Source: Pandoraea bronchicola (GTDB taxonomy: Bacteria; Pseudomonadota; Gammaproteobacteria; Burkholderiales; Burkholderiaceae). From it: a stretch of 64,000 bases of DNA. Positions within the stretch are counted from its first letter, which is position 1. Each line of letters starts with the position of its first letter. The position numbers were made by a program, and so were the translations under genes. The stretch spans positions 248,001 to 312,000 of the forward strand of contig NZ_CABPST010000003.1 in assembly GCF_902459805.1 (NCBI RefSeq), in the 5' to 3' direction. This document shows positions 17,517-31,992 of the stretch, in pieces. Below the pieces are notes generated by a model, which was given only the letters and a program-made list of their open reading frames with translations, did not search any database and was not told the origin of the DNA.

Positions 17517-18770
17517 TTGAAATTCCCATACGAATGGCAGATCGGCTGGCGCTATACGCGCACCGGCAAGCGATCATCCGGCAACGGTTTCATTTCCTTC
17601 ATTTCCTTCATCTCCATGGCCGGCATTGCGCTGGGCGTGGCGGCGCTCATCGTGGTGCTCTCGGTGATGAACGGCTTTCAGAAGGAAGTTCGGGACCGCA
17701 TGCTCTCCGTGCTGGCGCACATCGAGGTCTTCGCGGTCGACGGCAATTTGCCCGACTGGCAGCGCACGGCCGCCGAAGCGCTTCAGAACAAGAGCGTGAT
17801 TGCTGCCGCTCCCTACGTGGGCGAGCAGGCCATGCTCACGCGCGATGACAACGTGCGCGGCGTGGTGCTGCGCGGTATCGTTCCCAGCGAAGAAGCCAAG
17901 GTTTCCGATCTCGGAAAGCAGATCACGGACGGCACGCTCGCCAATCTGACGCCGGGCGGTTTCGGCATCGTGCTCGGGCGCGAACTGGCCCGGGCGCTGG
18001 GTGTGACCATCGGCGACAAGATCACGCTGGTGGCGCCGCAGGGGACGATCACCCCCGCCGGGGTGCTGCCGCGCGTGAAGCAATTCACCGTGGTGGCCAT
18101 TTTCACGGCGGGTCACTATGAATACGACAGTTCGCTGGCCCTGATCGATCTGCACGATGCCGAGACGCTGTTCCGTCTCGATGGTCCGACGGGCGTGCGT
18201 CTGAAAATTCAGGATATGGAGCAAGCGCCGCTGGTGGCGCGCGAGCTTGCCAAGACGCTGTCCGGCAACATGTGGGTGCGTGACTGGACGCAGCAGAACA
18301 AGAATTGGTTCGTCGCGGTGCAGACCGAAAAGCGCATGATGTTCATCATCCTGACGCTTATCATCGCCGTGGCCGCTTTCAACCTGGTGTCCTCGCTCGT
18401 GATGACGGTGACCGACAAGTACGCGGACATCGCGATTCTGCGAACGCTCGGTGCGCAGCCGGGCTCGATCATGAAGATCTTCATCGTGCAGGGCGTGACG
18501 ATCGGCTTCGCCGGGGCGTTGCTCGGGGTGGGGCTGGGCTGTCTCATCTCGGTCAACATCGGCACCATCGTGCCATTCATCGAGCGCATGCTTGGCATCC
18601 ACTTCCTGCCGCAAGACATTTATTTCATCTCCGAATTGCCTTCGGATCTGCAATCGTCGGACGTGATCCGCATCGGGGTGATTTCCTTCATCCTGTCGGC
18701 ACTGGCGACGATCTACCCGAGCTGGCGTGCCTCGCGCGTCAAACCGGCGGAGGCCCTGCGCTATGAGTGA
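17517..18770 (+). CDS. lolC: Lipoprotein-releasing ABC transporter permease (LolC/LolE type)
   Basis: 417 residues from a TTG at 17517 (reads [15 protein letters not shown]), with CAGGA 6 bp upstream. The open frame extends far upstream through the antisense of the recJ-partner gene, but that part is not protein-like. Four membrane helices are seen: one near residues 33-55 ([20 protein letters not shown]) and three in the last 150 residues, flanking a large periplasmic domain as in MacB/LolC permeases. With LolD it extracts lipoproteins from the inner membrane for LolA. Only one permease gene is present, so it may work as a homodimer (LolF-like). Confidence 0.93.
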   Translation: MKFPYEWQIGWRYTRTGKRSSGNGFISFISFISMAGIALGVAALIVVLSVMNGFQKEVRDRMLSVLAHIEVFAVDGNLPDWQRTAAEALQNKSVIAAAPYVGEQAMLTRDDNVRGVVLRGIVPSEEAKVSDLGKQITDGTLANLTPGGFGIVLGRELARALGVTIGDKITLVAPQGTITPAGVLPRVKQFTVVAIFTAGHYEYDSSLALIDLHDAETLFRLDGPTGVRLKIQDMEQAPLVARELAKTLSGNMWVRDWTQQNKNWFVAVQTEKRMMFIILTLIIAVAAFNLVSSLVMTVTDKYADIAILRTLGAQPGSIMKIFIVQGVTIGFAGALLGVGLGCLISVNIGTIVPFIERMLGIHFLPQDIYFISELPSDLQSSDVIRIGVISFILSALATIYPSWRASRVKPAEALRYE

Positions 18771-19488
18771 CGCCAACAAACCTATGGCCCCTGTGTCGAA
18801 TCTGGCTTACGACGGCCCGGTGCTGCGCGCGCGCGATCTGCACAAGACATTCAAGCAAGGCCAACTGAATGTGACGGTACTCAACGGCGCGAGTCTCGAT
18901 GTGTTGCCCGGCGAGAAGGTGGCGATCGTGGGCGCGTCGGGGTCTGGCAAGAGCACACTGCTGCATGTGCTGGGCGGACTCGACGATCCGTCGCGTGGCG
19001 AGGTGTCGCTGCTGGGCAAGCCGTTCTCGTCGCTCAAAGAGCGCGACAAGACGACGCAGCGCAATCAGTCGCTCGGCTTCGTGTACCAGTTCCACCATCT
19101 GCTGGCCGAATTCTCGGCGCTCGATAACGTGGCGATGCCGCTGCGCATTCGCCGTATGCCGACAGAACAGGCACGTCAAACGGCGCAGGCCATGCTCGAA
19201 CGGGTGGGGCTCGGCCCGCGCATGAAGCATCGTCCGTCGGAGTTGTCGGGCGGCGAGCGTCAGCGCGTGGCGATGGCGCGAGCGCTGGTCACGCAGCCGG
19301 CTTGCGTGCTGGCCGACGAGCCGACCGGCAACCTCGACGGGCATACCGCCGAGACGGTGTTCGAACTGATGCTCGAGTTGTCCGAGACGCTGAAGACCAG
19401 TTTTGTGATCGTGACGCACGATATCGATCTGGCCCGCCGCTGCGACCGCGCGTTGCGATTGCGCGAAGGCGTGCTGGAACCGGCCTGA
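18763..19488 (+). CDS. lolD: Lipoprotein-releasing ABC transporter ATPase LolD
   Basis: 241 residues from the ATG at 18763, overlapping lolC by 8 bp with GGAGG upstream; an upstream in-frame ATG at 18727 lies inside lolC. Walker A is GASGSGKST, the signature is [15 protein letters not shown] and Walker B is [13 protein letters not shown]. The [27 protein letters not shown]-loop region is typical of LolD/MacB ATPases. It powers lipoprotein release by the adjacent permease. Confidence 0.96.
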   Translation: MSDANKPMAPVSNLAYDGPVLRARDLHKTFKQGQLNVTVLNGASLDVLPGEKVAIVGASGSGKSTLLHVLGGLDDPSRGEVSLLGKPFSSLKERDKTTQRNQSLGFVYQFHHLLAEFSALDNVAMPLRIRRMPTEQARQTAQAMLERVGLGPRMKHRPSELSGGERQRVAMARALVTQPACVLADEPTGNLDGHTAETVFELMLELSETLKTSFVIVTHDIDLARRCDRALRLREGVLEPA

Positions 19489-19536
19489 ACGCCGGGCGAA
19501 AGTGCTGGCGCCTGACGCTGGGCGACATTGACGAAG

Positions 19537-19560
19537 CGCCGGGGTTTTCCCCGGCGTTTT
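19537..19560 (+). terminator. lolD terminator
   Basis: Eight-bp perfect stem (CGCCGGGG, loop TTTT, CCCCGGCG) followed by TTTTG and TTTTT, about 50 bp after the lolD stop. Confidence 0.9.
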
Positions 19561-19567
19561 GTTTTTC

Positions 19568-19578
19568 GGGGGGGGGGG
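19568..19578 (+). repeat. Run of eleven G
   Basis: A homopolymer of 11 G between the lolD terminator and tatD. It lies outside any coding region supported here. Length is prone to slippage and to sequencing error. Confidence 0.8.
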
Positions 19579-19701
19579 CGGGACAACGTCAGTTTCGGCG
19601 ATGTCCTAGACCGTAACGCGGTGTTGTCCGATGGTCATGAACAGGCCACCGTGCGAGCCTTGTCATCGACCCGTAGAATTGACGCTCAAGGACACCTGAC
19701 C

Positions 19702-20550
19702 ATGTGGATCGATACCCATTGCCATCTCGATGCGGCCGAGTTTGACGCCGACCGCGCGACCGTAATTGCTGACGCCGTGGCACAGGGCGTGGCGGGGCTG
19801 GTGGTGCCCGCCGTCGAATGCGCGACGTTCGACGCGGCGCGTGCAGCCGCAGGCGCGATCCCTGGCGGCGCTTACGCATTGGGCATTCATCCGCTTTACA
19901 CGCCAAGGGCGCGCGATGAGGACATTGCCACATTGCGCCGCGCTGTCGAGCGGGCGATGGGCGATCCGCGTTTCGTCGGCATCGGCGAGATCGGGCTGGA
20001 TTTCTTCGTCAGCACACTTGATCCGGAACGTCAGCAGTTCTTCTACGTCGAGCAGTTGAAGATCGCGCGTGACTTCGATTTGCCCGTCATTCTTCATGTA
20101 CGCCGCTCGCAGGATGCCTTGCTCAAGCAACTGCGCATCTTCACGCCGCGCGGCGGCATCGCTCACGCCTTCAATGGCAGCCGCCAGCAGGCGGACCTGT
20201 TCGTCGAGCGAGGCTTCTGTCTGGGGTTCGGCGGGCAGATGACGTTCGACCGTGCCTTGCAGATCCGCCGTCTCGCGGTGGATCTGCCCCTGTCGGCGCT
20301 GGTGCTGGAAACCGACGCGCCCGACATCGCGCCGGCGTGGCGCTACAAGCAGCGCAACAGTCCGGTGGAACTGCCACGCATCGCACAGGTGCTCGCGGAA
20401 CTGCGCGGGGTGTCGTCCGACACGCTGTCGCAGGCGACGTGCGCCAACGCGTGGCGTGTGCTGCCGCGTCTGCCGGGGGCGATGGCCATGGCGCCCGGCG
20501 ACGGGCCTGTCGCCAGCATTTCCCTCATCTCCGACGAACCGGCGCGCTGA
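19702..20550 (+). CDS. tatD: TatD-family metal-dependent hydrolase / 3'-5' DNase
   Basis: 282 residues from the ATG at 19702 (MWIDTHCHLDAAEFD), with AAGGA upstream. TIM-barrel amidohydrolase-superfamily enzyme. Metal ligands are visible as DTHCHLD, GEIGLDFF (Glu), ILHVRRSQD (His), HAFNGS (His) and LETDAPDIAP (Asp). TatD enzymes are Mg-dependent nucleases linked to DNA repair. The C-terminus carries about 20 extra residues (PGDGPVASISLISDEPAR) beyond the usual end. A paralogue YcfH/YjjV cannot be excluded by sequence alone. Confidence 0.9.
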   Translation: MWIDTHCHLDAAEFDADRATVIADAVAQGVAGLVVPAVECATFDAARAAAGAIPGGAYALGIHPLYTPRARDEDIATLRRAVERAMGDPRFVGIGEIGLDFFVSTLDPERQQFFYVEQLKIARDFDLPVILHVRRSQDALLKQLRIFTPRGGIAHAFNGSRQQADLFVERGFCLGFGGQMTFDRALQIRRLAVDLPLSALVLETDAPDIAPAWRYKQRNSPVELPRIAQVLAELRGVSSDTLSQATCANAWRVLPRLPGAMAMAPGDGPVASISLISDEPAR

Positions 20551-20594
20551 CGCTGCGGCGTCGCGCGGTTTTCGATACGTGACGCGGGGACGTC

Positions 20595-23528
20595 ATGAGA
20601 CTTGTGCTGCTTGCGTGGGTCGCGGGCGTCTGGTGGCTGCAACAGGCGTCGGCCTTGCCCGGCGGGAGGGGCTTCGCTGTGGCGATTGGCGTTGCCGGGG
20701 GCGTGAGTGCGGCGTGTGCGATCTGGGCGTTGATGCGAAACGGGCACGATGGCGCGCAGGCGCTGGCGGGGCGCAGCGGCGCTGGCATTGTCCGTGGCGC
20801 TTCGCATCCCGATAGCGGGTGGCCTCAGCGGTGCATGGTCATGGTGCTCGCCATTTGTGCTGCGGTGCTCGGGTATTCGTGGGCGGCGCTTCGGGCCGAC
20901 GCGCGATTGAGTGATCGCCTTTCCGTCGCGTTGGAAGGGGCGGATCTGACGGTCATCGGCATCGTCGCCGGGCTGCCTGTCGCGACCGGCGATGGATTGC
21001 GATTCACGTTCGACGTGGAGAGCGCGTATCTCATGGACGGCGGATGTGTGGTGCCGGCGTCCGAGATCGCGCCGGCGATGCCCGGGAAGCGTGGCGACCA
21101 ACCGGGGGCGATCGCCGGCGACACGTCTTGCCCACCCGCGCATGTCCCGACGCACATCGAACTGGTATGGGCCGGACGTGCGCCGCTCGGGCGTCGAGGA
21201 GGCGCGTCTGACAACGACATCGGGCCAGCGCGGTGGCTGCCGGCCGGGGACGAAGGCGCCGCAGGGGCCGGGCATCTGCGGGCAGGTGAGCGATGGCGAT
21301 TGCCGGTGCGATTGAAGGCCCCGCGAGGCTTTGCGAACTGGCACGGTTTCGATGCCGAGTTGAGGGCGCTCGTTCGGGGCATTCGCGCGACGGGGTATGT
21401 GCGGGCTTCCTATGCCGGGGGAAGAGCGTCGAAGGTGAACGGGGTACGGCGTCTGCAACCCGGGCCGATGCCGGGATACCGGTTGGTGGCGTGGCGCGAC
21501 CGGTTACGCGACAAATTTCGCACCGCCCTGGGCCCGTCGGCGCGATACGGCGGTGTGTTGATGGCACTGGCGCTGGGAGAGCGTGGCGATATGGCTGATG
21601 ATGACTGGCAAGTGTTTGCCGATACCGGCGTGAGTCATCTGCTGGCGATCTCTGGGCTGCATGTATCGCTGGTTGCGGGGGCATTTGCTGCGTTCATCGG
21701 GATGTTGTGGCGACGAGCGTGCGGCCGGCGCTTCAGCTTGCCGCTATGGTGGCCGGCGCCGAAGGCCGCAGCTGTGGCCGGTTTGCTCGCGGCGGTGGCT
21801 TATGGCGCGGTGGCCGGATGGGGGGTGCCGGTGCGTCGGGCTGTCGGCATGGTGGCGATTCTGGTGGTGGCGCTGCTCAATGGCCGATTCGCTGCGCCGT
21901 CTTACGCGCTGATGTGGGCGTTGGCGGTGATCGTCACGCTCGATCCATGGGCCGTGGTGACGCCTGGGCTTTGGCTTTCGTTTGGTGCGGTTGCCGCGCT
22001 GGTCATGGCCGCGAGACGTCGCGAACCATGGCGGACGGCGCGGCGGCGCGATGTGCCGCGCGCGTCCGATGCGCAAAATATCTCCGATGTCTCCGATGTG
22101 TCGGGTGTGTCGGGGCCCGGTGGGACGGGGCTGGTTCGGGCGCTGGAAAGATCGCGGGAAGTGCGTGGCGTGTCGGAGCAGGCGAGCTTCACGGGAGCTT
22201 TTTGCCGCTGGAGAGCGGCGGTGGCCGCCGGCCTCTGGCGGTCGGCGCGCGCGCAATATGCGGTCACGATAGGAATGGTGCCGTTGACGCTGGCATGGTT
22301 TGGCGCCGTGCCGTTGCTGGGGCCATTGGCGAACGCCATCGCCATTCCGGTGATGACACTGATCGTGACGCCGCTGGCGTTGATCAGCCTGTTATTGCCC
22401 GCGACATTGGCACATTGGGCGCTTGCGCTGGCACACCTCGTGGTCGTCTGGCTGGCGGATTGGCTCGGAACACTGGCGGCATTGCCGTGGGCCGTATGGC
22501 GTGCAGCCGTTGCCCCGCCATGGGCTCAGGCTGCGGCTGTCGGCGGCGTGATCCTGTGCCTGATACCGCTGCCCGTTGGCATACGCAGGGCGAAGGCTTG
22601 GCTCGTCGGCATTCGCCTTGCCGGTTTCGCGTTGATGGGTCCGGCGTGGCTCGCTTCGTCGCCGCGGCCCGGCGCGGAGGAGTTTCGCGTCACCATGCTC
22701 GACATCGGGCAGGGCAATGCCGTGCTGGTCGAAACGGCAACGCGCACGCTCCTCTTCGATGCCGGGCCGCCGCTGGGAAGGCGCAGCGATACGGGGCGCC
22801 GTGTGATCGTTCCCTATCTGCGAGCCCATGGGATTGAGCGGCTCGATCGCGTCGTCGTCAGCCACGCCCACGACGATCACTTTGGCGGCGCGTTGAGCGT
22901 GCTTAGGGCCTATCCGGACGCGCAGATGCTCTCGTCGTTGCCCGCTTCGCATCCGGTGCGTCGCGCTGCCGCCTCGCATCGAACCTGCCTCGCGGGACAA
23001 CAGTGGACGTGGGACGGCGTGACATTCCGCTTTCTGCACCCGGATAAGGCGACCTTGCGCGATGGATGGGGCGGACGCGTCGGGCCGAACGGGGTCAGTT
23101 GCGTGCTTAGCGTATCGAATGGGAAACACAGCGCGCTACTCGCAGCTGACGCCGAAGCGCCTCAGGAGCGTGCCATGCTGGCACGATTTGGCGCGGGATT
23201 GCGCTCGGACATCCTGCTTGTGCCGCATCACGGGAGTTTGACCTCATCGACACCGGCATTCGTGGCGGCTGTATCGCCGGCCCACGGGGTGTTTCAAACC
23301 GGCTATCGCAACCGCTTTGGGCATCCGAGGCCGGCGATCATCGCGCGCTATCGGGCGGCAGGCACTCGAATTTGGCAAACCGTATCGCACGGAGGCGTTC
23401 GGTTTTCGATCACCCGAGACCAAATCGAGGCACGATCGTATCGAGAGCAATACCGGCGGTACTGGCACGCGGAAGTGCCGGATATCTCGGAGATCGACGC
23501 ACGGAGACCGGGCCGAGCGGGCGGTTGA
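20595..23528 (+). CDS. comEC: ComEC/Rec2-type DNA uptake channel protein
   Basis: 977 residues. The order is an N-terminal soluble/OB-like DUF4131 region with membrane helices, a Competence domain of many helices (about 330-680; [17 protein letters not shown] is the hallmark), and a C-terminal metallo-beta-lactamase-like domain (from about 695, [49 protein letters not shown]). It carries single-stranded DNA across the inner membrane in natural transformation. An unusual hydrophilic insert with VSD/VSG repeats (about residues 490-535) lies in a loop of the Competence domain. Ribosome site weak (GGGGACG). Confidence 0.93.
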   Translation: MRLVLLAWVAGVWWLQQASALPGGRGFAVAIGVAGGVSAACAIWALMRNGHDGAQALAGRSGAGIVRGASHPDSGWPQRCMVMVLAICAAVLGYSWAALRADARLSDRLSVALEGADLTVIGIVAGLPVATGDGLRFTFDVESAYLMDGGCVVPASEIAPAMPGKRGDQPGAIAGDTSCPPAHVPTHIELVWAGRAPLGRRGGASDNDIGPARWLPAGDEGAAGAGHLRAGERWRLPVRLKAPRGFANWHGFDAELRALVRGIRATGYVRASYAGGRASKVNGVRRLQPGPMPGYRLVAWRDRLRDKFRTALGPSARYGGVLMALALGERGDMADDDWQVFADTGVSHLLAISGLHVSLVAGAFAAFIGMLWRRACGRRFSLPLWWPAPKAAAVAGLLAAVAYGAVAGWGVPVRRAVGMVAILVVALLNGRFAAPSYALMWALAVIVTLDPWAVVTPGLWLSFGAVAALVMAARRREPWRTARRRDVPRASDAQNISDVSDVSGVSGPGGTGLVRALERSREVRGVSEQASFTGAFCRWRAAVAAGLWRSARAQYAVTIGMVPLTLAWFGAVPLLGPLANAIAIPVMTLIVTPLALISLLLPATLAHWALALAHLVVVWLADWLGTLAALPWAVWRAAVAPPWAQAAAVGGVILCLIPLPVGIRRAKAWLVGIRLAGFALMGPAWLASSPRPGAEEFRVTMLDIGQGNAVLVETATRTLLFDAGPPLGRRSDTGRRVIVPYLRAHGIERLDRVVVSHAHDDHFGGALSVLRAYPDAQMLSSLPASHPVRRAAASHRTCLAGQQWTWDGVTFRFLHPDKATLRDGWGGRVGPNGVSCVLSVSNGKHSALLAADAEAPQERAMLARFGAGLRSDILLVPHHGSLTSSTPAFVAAVSPAHGVFQTGYRNRFGHPRPAIIARYRAAGTRIWQTVSHGGVRFSITRDQIEARSYREQYRRYWHAEVPDISEIDARRPGRAGG
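22080..22115 (+). repeat. 9-bp tandem repeat inside comEC
   Basis: Four in-frame 9-bp units (ATCTCCGAT, GTCTCCGAT, GTGTCGGGT, GTGTCGGGG) encode [12 protein letters not shown] in a loop of the Competence domain. The period preserves reading frame. Confidence 0.75.
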
Positions 23529-23546
23529 AGGCGTTGGCGGACCAAC

Positions 23547-23690
23547 GCGGACCTCGCGGACTTCGCGGACTTCGCGGACTTCGCGGACTTCGCGGACCTC
23601 GCGGACCTCGCGGACTTCGCGGACCTCGCGGACCTCGCGGACCTCGCGGACCTCGCGGACCTCGCGGATTTCGCGGATTTCGCGGATTTC
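23547..23690 (+). repeat. 9-bp tandem array, 16 units, between comEC and a hydrolase gene
   Basis: Sixteen consecutive 9-bp units in 144 bp: GCGGACCTC, GCGGACTTC and, for the last three, GCGGATTTC. Units differ only at two positions, so expansion is recent. It begins 18 bp after the comEC stop. No stop codon arises in any frame of the array, which makes false long readings on both strands (for example Arg-Thr-Ser repeats joined to the hydrolase). Confidence 0.97.
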
Positions 23691-23784
23691 GCGATTCGAC
23701 GGAAACCTCTACCGGTACTCCACGGGCGGTTCGCTAGAATGGTTCGGCAAGTGCCAGGCGGCGGATTCTCCCGGAATCCGATTC

Positions 23785-23820
23785 GGGCTTCGCGGGCTTC
23801 GCGGGCAGCGCGGGCAGCGC
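23785..23820 (+). repeat. Second short 9-bp tandem array
   Basis: Four 9-bp units: GGGCTTCGC twice, then GGGCAGCGC twice. It lies 94 bp after the larger array, in the same non-coding gap ahead of the hydrolase gene. Confidence 0.85.
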
Positions 23821-23895
23821 AAAAGGGCAGTCGCGGCACTCCGGCCGACACCAGCGAGATTCGCGCAAGGCCGGCTTGGCAACATACAGAATTCC

Positions 23896-26564
<2,669 letters not shown>

Positions 26565-26600
26565 GACTGAGTGGCCGCGAGCGAGAGACAAGGAGTTCCC

Positions 26601-27455
26601 ATGAAACTGTGCGGTTTCGAAGTTGGCCTGGATAAGCCGTTTTTCCTGATCGCAGGCACCTGCGTCGTCGAGTCGGAGCAAATGACCATCGACGTCGCAG
26701 GGCAGCTCAAGGAAATGACGAGCGCGCTTGGCATTCCGTTCATCTACAAGTCGTCGTTCGACAAGGCGAATCGCAGCTCGGGCAAATCGTTTCGCGGCCC
26801 CGGGCGCGAGGCGGGCCTGAAGATCCTGGAAGCCGTTCGCCGTCAACTCGGCGTGCCCGTGCTGACCGATGTGCACACCGAAGAGGACGTGGCCGTGGCC
26901 GCGCCCATCGTCGACGTGCTGCAGACGCCTGCGTTCCTGTGCCGGCAGACCGATTTCATCCGCGCCTGCGCCCAGTCGGGCAAGCCGGTGAACATCAAGA
27001 AGGGACAGTTTCTCGCGCCGCACGACATGATCAACGTCATCGACAAAGCCCGTGACGCTGCGCGCGAAGCCGGTCTGCCCGATGACGTGTTCATGGCTTG
27101 CGAGCGGGGTGTTTCGTTCGGCTACAACAATCTGGTCTCGGACATGCGCTCGCTGGCGATCATGCGCGAGACCGGCGCGCCAGTCGTGTTCGACGCAACC
27201 CACTCGGTACAACTGCCGGGCGGCCAGGGCACCAGCTCGGGCGGCCAGCGCGAGTTCGTGCCGGTGCTTTCGCGCGCGGCTGTGGCCGTGGGCGTGTCGG
27301 GCCTGTTCATGGAGACACATCCGGACCCGGCCTGTGCCCTCTCGGATGGCCCCAACGCCGTGCCGCTCGGGCGCATGCGTGAACTGCTCACCACGCTCAA
27401 GACCATTGACGCGGCGGTGAAGCAGGGTGAGTTTCTGGAAAATAATTTCAACTGA
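26601..27455 (+). CDS. kdsA: 3-deoxy-8-phosphooctulonate (Kdo-8-P) synthase
   Basis: 284 residues from the ATG at 26601, with AAGGAG 5 bp upstream. It condenses PEP with arabinose 5-phosphate to give Kdo-8-P for lipopolysaccharide. TIM-barrel family motifs are [60 protein letters not shown] and [11 protein letters not shown]. The sequence [16 protein letters not shown] is seen in the metal-region loop; a Cys in the IAGTC position suggests possible similarity to metal-dependent forms, unproven. It is 36 bp after pyrG. Confidence 0.97.
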   Translation: MKLCGFEVGLDKPFFLIAGTCVVESEQMTIDVAGQLKEMTSALGIPFIYKSSFDKANRSSGKSFRGPGREAGLKILEAVRRQLGVPVLTDVHTEEDVAVAAPIVDVLQTPAFLCRQTDFIRACAQSGKPVNIKKGQFLAPHDMINVIDKARDAAREAGLPDDVFMACERGVSFGYNNLVSDMRSLAIMRETGAPVVFDATHSVQLPGGQGTSSGGQREFVPVLSRAAVAVGVSGLFMETHPDPACALSDGPNAVPLGRMRELLTTLKTIDAAVKQGEFLENNFN

Positions 27456-29127
<1,672 letters not shown>

Positions 29128-29200
29128 TTCCGTTTCCCCGGAAAGTTGAGTCCCGATTCCGGTCAGGACGCACTTTCCGGAATTCTTGCCAGGCGAAAGC

Positions 29201-29632
29201 ATGCGAATGGTGACCTTGGTACTGGTGCTGCTTCTGGTAGTGATCCAGTATCCGCTCTGGTTCGGCCACGGTGGTTGGTTGTACGTGCACGAACTGCGCG
29301 ACGAGTTGAGCGCCGAACAGCAGAAGAACGAGCAGTTGAAGGAACGTAACGATCGCCTTGCCGGCGAAGTGCAGGATCTGCAGGAAGGCACGGCGGCGAT
29401 CGAGGAGCGCGCTCGTTTCGAGCTGGGCATGGTCAAGGACGGCGAAGTGTTCGTGCAGTTCGTCGCACCTGACGGCACCGGTGGACCGCAGGCAGCCTCC
29501 GGTGCCGACGCACCGCTCGTGTCGTCGACCGAGCCCGCGCACAAGTCGGTTGCTGCGGCGCCGCCGGCCGCTACGCCGTCGTCTCAGACGAAGGGCAAGG
29601 CGCAGTCGGCGCACAAGACTCAGCATCACTAA
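29201..29632 (+). CDS. ftsB: Cell division protein FtsB
   Basis: 143 residues from the ATG at 29201 ([22 protein letters not shown]); an in-frame ATG five codons upstream is less likely. A bitopic membrane protein: one helix (residues 4-21), then a coiled coil (about 32-67, [19 protein letters not shown]), then [17 protein letters not shown], the conserved FtsB end that meets FtsL and FtsQ. A tail of about 45 residues rich in Ala, Ser and Pro is longer than in E. coli (103 residues). Downstream of eno, as usual in proteobacteria. Confidence 0.93.
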   Translation: MRMVTLVLVLLLVVIQYPLWFGHGGWLYVHELRDELSAEQQKNEQLKERNDRLAGEVQDLQEGTAAIEERARFELGMVKDGEVFVQFVAPDGTGGPQAASGADAPLVSSTEPAHKSVAAAPPAATPSSQTKGKAQSAHKTQHH

Positions 29633-29665
29633 TCGCCGCTGGCGTCACGCGCGGACGGTAAAACG

Positions 29666-29693
29666 AAAAGGCGTTCCCTCGGGAACGCCTTTT
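29666..29693. terminator. Bidirectional terminator after ftsB
   Basis: A 13-bp stem (AAAAGGCGTTCCC, two-base loop TC, then GGGAACGCCTTTT) with T tail on both strands. It separates ftsB from the minus-strand lipoprotein gene. Confidence 0.92.
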
Positions 29694-29718
29694 TCATTGC
29701 CTCTCGGCGGCGTGCCGG

Positions 29719-30159
29719 TCAGAAGCCGATGCCAATGCCGACCGACGAGCGCGGGCCATACCCGCCCGGGCCGTACCATCCCGATCCGTACCAGCCGGGC
29801 CCATACCATCCCGGGCTTCCCCAGCCGCCGTAGAAATAGGCGTTGCTGCTGTAACTGCGCAGCGCGTCCTCGAGCGCGCGCTGGGCCCGTTCGCGCTCGA
29901 TGGTCGTTTCCTGTTCGTCGTAAATGCGCTTGTTCAGGCGTGTCAGATCCTGCTTCTGAGCCTCCGTCATTGCCGGAGCATCTTGTGTTTGCGCAAGACG
30001 AGCGGAGGGCGCGTCGGGGGCGGGCAGTTGCAACTGCGCACAGCCCGCGACGAGCGCCAGCAGCAGTGTGCTGAGTGCGCCGGCGACGGGACGAATTCGC
30101 TGCATTCGCTGCATTCGCTGCAAGCCGGCTGTTTGTGAGTGGGGAGCGAGTCGCGACAT
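29719..30159 (-). CDS. Gly/Tyr/Trp-rich small lipoprotein
   Basis: 146 residues from the ATG ending at 30159 (MSRLAPHSQTAG). The signal peptide ends at a lipobox LVAGC, with lipidated Cys40; its n-region is unusually long and has an MQR repeat (9-bp DNA repeat). The middle is helical and charged (QKQDLTRLNKRIYDEQETTIERERAQRALEDAL). The last about 30 residues are Gly/Trp/Tyr-rich (repeats of GWYGP). Function unknown; likely outer-membrane anchored. Confidence 0.75.
   Translation of the reverse strand: MSRLAPHSQTAGLQRMQRMQRIRPVAGALSTLLLALVAGCAQLQLPAPDAPSARLAQTQDAPAMTEAQKQDLTRLNKRIYDEQETTIERERAQRALEDALRSYSSNAYFYGGWGSPGWYGPGWYGSGWYGPGGYGPRSSVGIGIGF
30095..30121 (-). repeat. 9-bp repeat in lipoprotein signal sequence
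   Basis: Three perfect copies of ATTCGCTGC on the plus strand, read on the minus strand as Gln-Arg-Met/Ile repeats just before the hydrophobic core of the signal peptide. Confidence 0.9.
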
Positions 30160-30272
30160 GAACGAATCCCGGTGGATTGGCAGCGTGGACGCGAGGCGGC
30201 ATGCCTCGCTATGTCTGACGTGAGATTCGCGGGCGCACCGGTCGTTCCGTGCGTCCGTCATTGCGTCGTTTT

Positions 30273-31208
30273 TCAATGCTGCCCTGACGGTGCGGCGTGC
30301 GACTGCTCGGCAAAGAGGTGCGCCGCGTCCACCTTGTCGAAGTGATAGGTCTGGCGACAGAACTCGCACGCCACTTCAACGTTCGGACGCTCGTCGAACA
30401 CGCTCATGACTTCCGCTTCGCCCAGCGTGCGCAGCATGTTGGCGACCCGCTCACGCGAGCAGGTGCAGCGGAACGCGGCGACCTGCGGCTCGAACACACG
30501 CACGGCCTCTTCCCAGAACAGGCGATGCAGCAGCGTTTCCCGGTCGGTACTCAGCATTTCGTCGCGCTTGAGCGTGTTGCCCAGTTGGCAGACGCGATTC
30601 CACGTGTCCTCGTCCAGTTCGGGGGCGCGCTCGGCGCCTGCGCCTGCGGTGCCGCCATGTCCAGGCAGCTTCTGCAGCAGGATGCCGACCGCATGATCGT
30701 CGTCCGACGCCAGCCACAGACGCGTGTCGAGCTGCTCGGAATGGTGCATGTAGTGCTCGAGCACCGAGGCCATGTCGGGCAGGGGGCCATGTTCGTCCGA
30801 CAGCGGCACGATGCCCTGGTAAGGCTGCTGGCCCGGTTGCTTGACGCGCGGGTCGAGCGTGATGGCGAAACTTGCGCGGCCATCGACGTTCACAAGCGAC
30901 TTGAGCGTGGCGTCGTCGGGAATCTCGCCGTTGTACTTCGCGGTTGCGCGCATCGTCAGGTCGGCGTTGCATTCGACCACGATCATGGTGACGGGGCCGT
31001 CGCCATGCAGTTGCAGAATCAGGGCGCCGTCGAATTTGACGTTGGCGGTGAGCAGCGCCGCAGCGGCCATCATTTCGCCGAGCAGGTGGCGCACCGGCAA
31101 CGGGTAGTCGTGACGTTCCAGCACCGCGCGCCAGGTGGCGTCGAGGCTGACGTACTCGCCGCGCACCGGGGCGGCGTCGAACATGAATTTCTGAAGTTGA
31201 TCGGACAC
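30273..31208 (-). CDS. hslO: Redox-regulated chaperone Hsp33
   Basis: 311 residues from a GTG ending at 31208 (reads MSDQLQKFMFDAAPVRGEYV), with CAGGAA upstream. Cytoplasmic holdase activated by oxidation. The C-terminal zinc switch is seen as FRCTCSRER (CxC) and VACEFCRQTY (CxxC), with the linker between. The N-terminal domain includes LLGEMMAAAALLTANVKFDGALILQLHGDGP. Slightly longer than E. coli Hsp33 (292 residues) through a Gly/Ala-rich insertion near residue 205. Confidence 0.96.
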   Translation of the reverse strand: MSDQLQKFMFDAAPVRGEYVSLDATWRAVLERHDYPLPVRHLLGEMMAAAALLTANVKFDGALILQLHGDGPVTMIVVECNADLTMRATAKYNGEIPDDATLKSLVNVDGRASFAITLDPRVKQPGQQPYQGIVPLSDEHGPLPDMASVLEHYMHHSEQLDTRLWLASDDDHAVGILLQKLPGHGGTAGAGAERAPELDEDTWNRVCQLGNTLKRDEMLSTDRETLLHRLFWEEAVRVFEPQVAAFRCTCSRERVANMLRTLGEAEVMSVFDERPNVEVACEFCRQTYHFDKVDAAHLFAEQSHAAPSGQH

Positions 31209-31418
31209 GGTTGAATTCCTGAAAAATGCGGCAACGGCGGTCAGTGTGGCGGGCGACGGTGCGCGGGAAAAAACCGCACGAACAGGCCAGATTTCGCACA
31301 AAAGCCGGTGATTGGCGCGTCAATGTTGCGATATTTGGGGGCGCGCGCCGCATTTTCAACCGCCCGGCAGCGCAGGCTCGCGCGCCGGACTGCCAGCGCG
31401 CCGCCGCCGGTCGTTTGC

Positions 31419-31943
31419 TTAGCCGATGCGCACCAGTTGTTCCTTGAAAACCTGGCGGCGCGTCGCGTAGACATCCGCGTTGCGCTTGAGGTTGGCGACT
31501 TCCTCGTCGGTCAGCTCGCGCACGACCTTGGCGGGCACGCCCAGAATCAGGGAGCGATCGGGAAACGTCTTGCGTTCGGTGACCAGCGCCCCGGCGCCCA
31601 CCAGGCTGTCGCGGCCAATGACCGCGCCATTGAGCAGCACGGCCTGAATGCCGATCAGCGAATTCTCACCCACTGTGCAGCCGTGCAGCATCGCCTGATG
31701 GCCGACGCTCACGCCGTTAGCCAGCGTCAGCGGATATCCCGGGTCGGCATGCAGGACGGCGCCTTCCTGCACGTTGGTGCCCGCGCCGACCTTGATCGGC
31801 TCGTTGTCGCCGCGAATCGCCACGCCGGGCCAAACGCTGCTGTTCTCGGCGAGGATCACCTCTCCGATGATGGTCGCAGTGTCGGCCACGAAAGCACTCT
31901 CGTGGATCTGCGGGGTCTTGTCTCCAAGTTTATAGATCGGCAT
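31419..31943 (-). CDS. Gamma-carbonic-anhydrase-like hexapeptide-repeat protein (YrdA type)
   Basis: 174 residues forming a left-handed beta helix with hexapeptide repeats (VADTATIIGEVILAENSSVWPGVAIRGD). Zinc ligands are probably the His residues in VLHADPGYPL, SVGHQAMLHGCTVG. Belongs to the YrdA/CaiE/PaaY group. Some members have carbonic-anhydrase activity and others do not, so the exact reaction cannot be stated. It precedes hslO on the minus strand with a 210-bp gap. On the plus strand its divergent neighbour is the DUF455 gene, 49 bp away. Confidence 0.9.
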   Translation of the reverse strand: MPIYKLGDKTPQIHESAFVADTATIIGEVILAENSSVWPGVAIRGDNEPIKVGAGTNVQEGAVLHADPGYPLTLANGVSVGHQAMLHGCTVGENSLIGIQAVLLNGAVIGRDSLVGAGALVTERKTFPDRSLILGVPAKVVRELTDEEVANLKRNADVYATRRQVFKEQLVRIG

Positions 31944-31992
31944 AGCGGCTTCGGTTCGCGGTTAAAATCGACGAAATTGCTATTGTAACGTC

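Noticed and set aside
23547-23690. CRISPR-like array
   Set aside because: Units are 9 bp, contiguous and without spacers; no cas genes nearby.
23372-23737. Collagen-like GPR/GLR repeat reading across the 9-bp array
   Set aside because: Any 9-bp repeat gives three-residue repeats in every frame. This one overlaps comEC, has no ribosome site and no secretion signal; the pattern follows from the DNA repeat.
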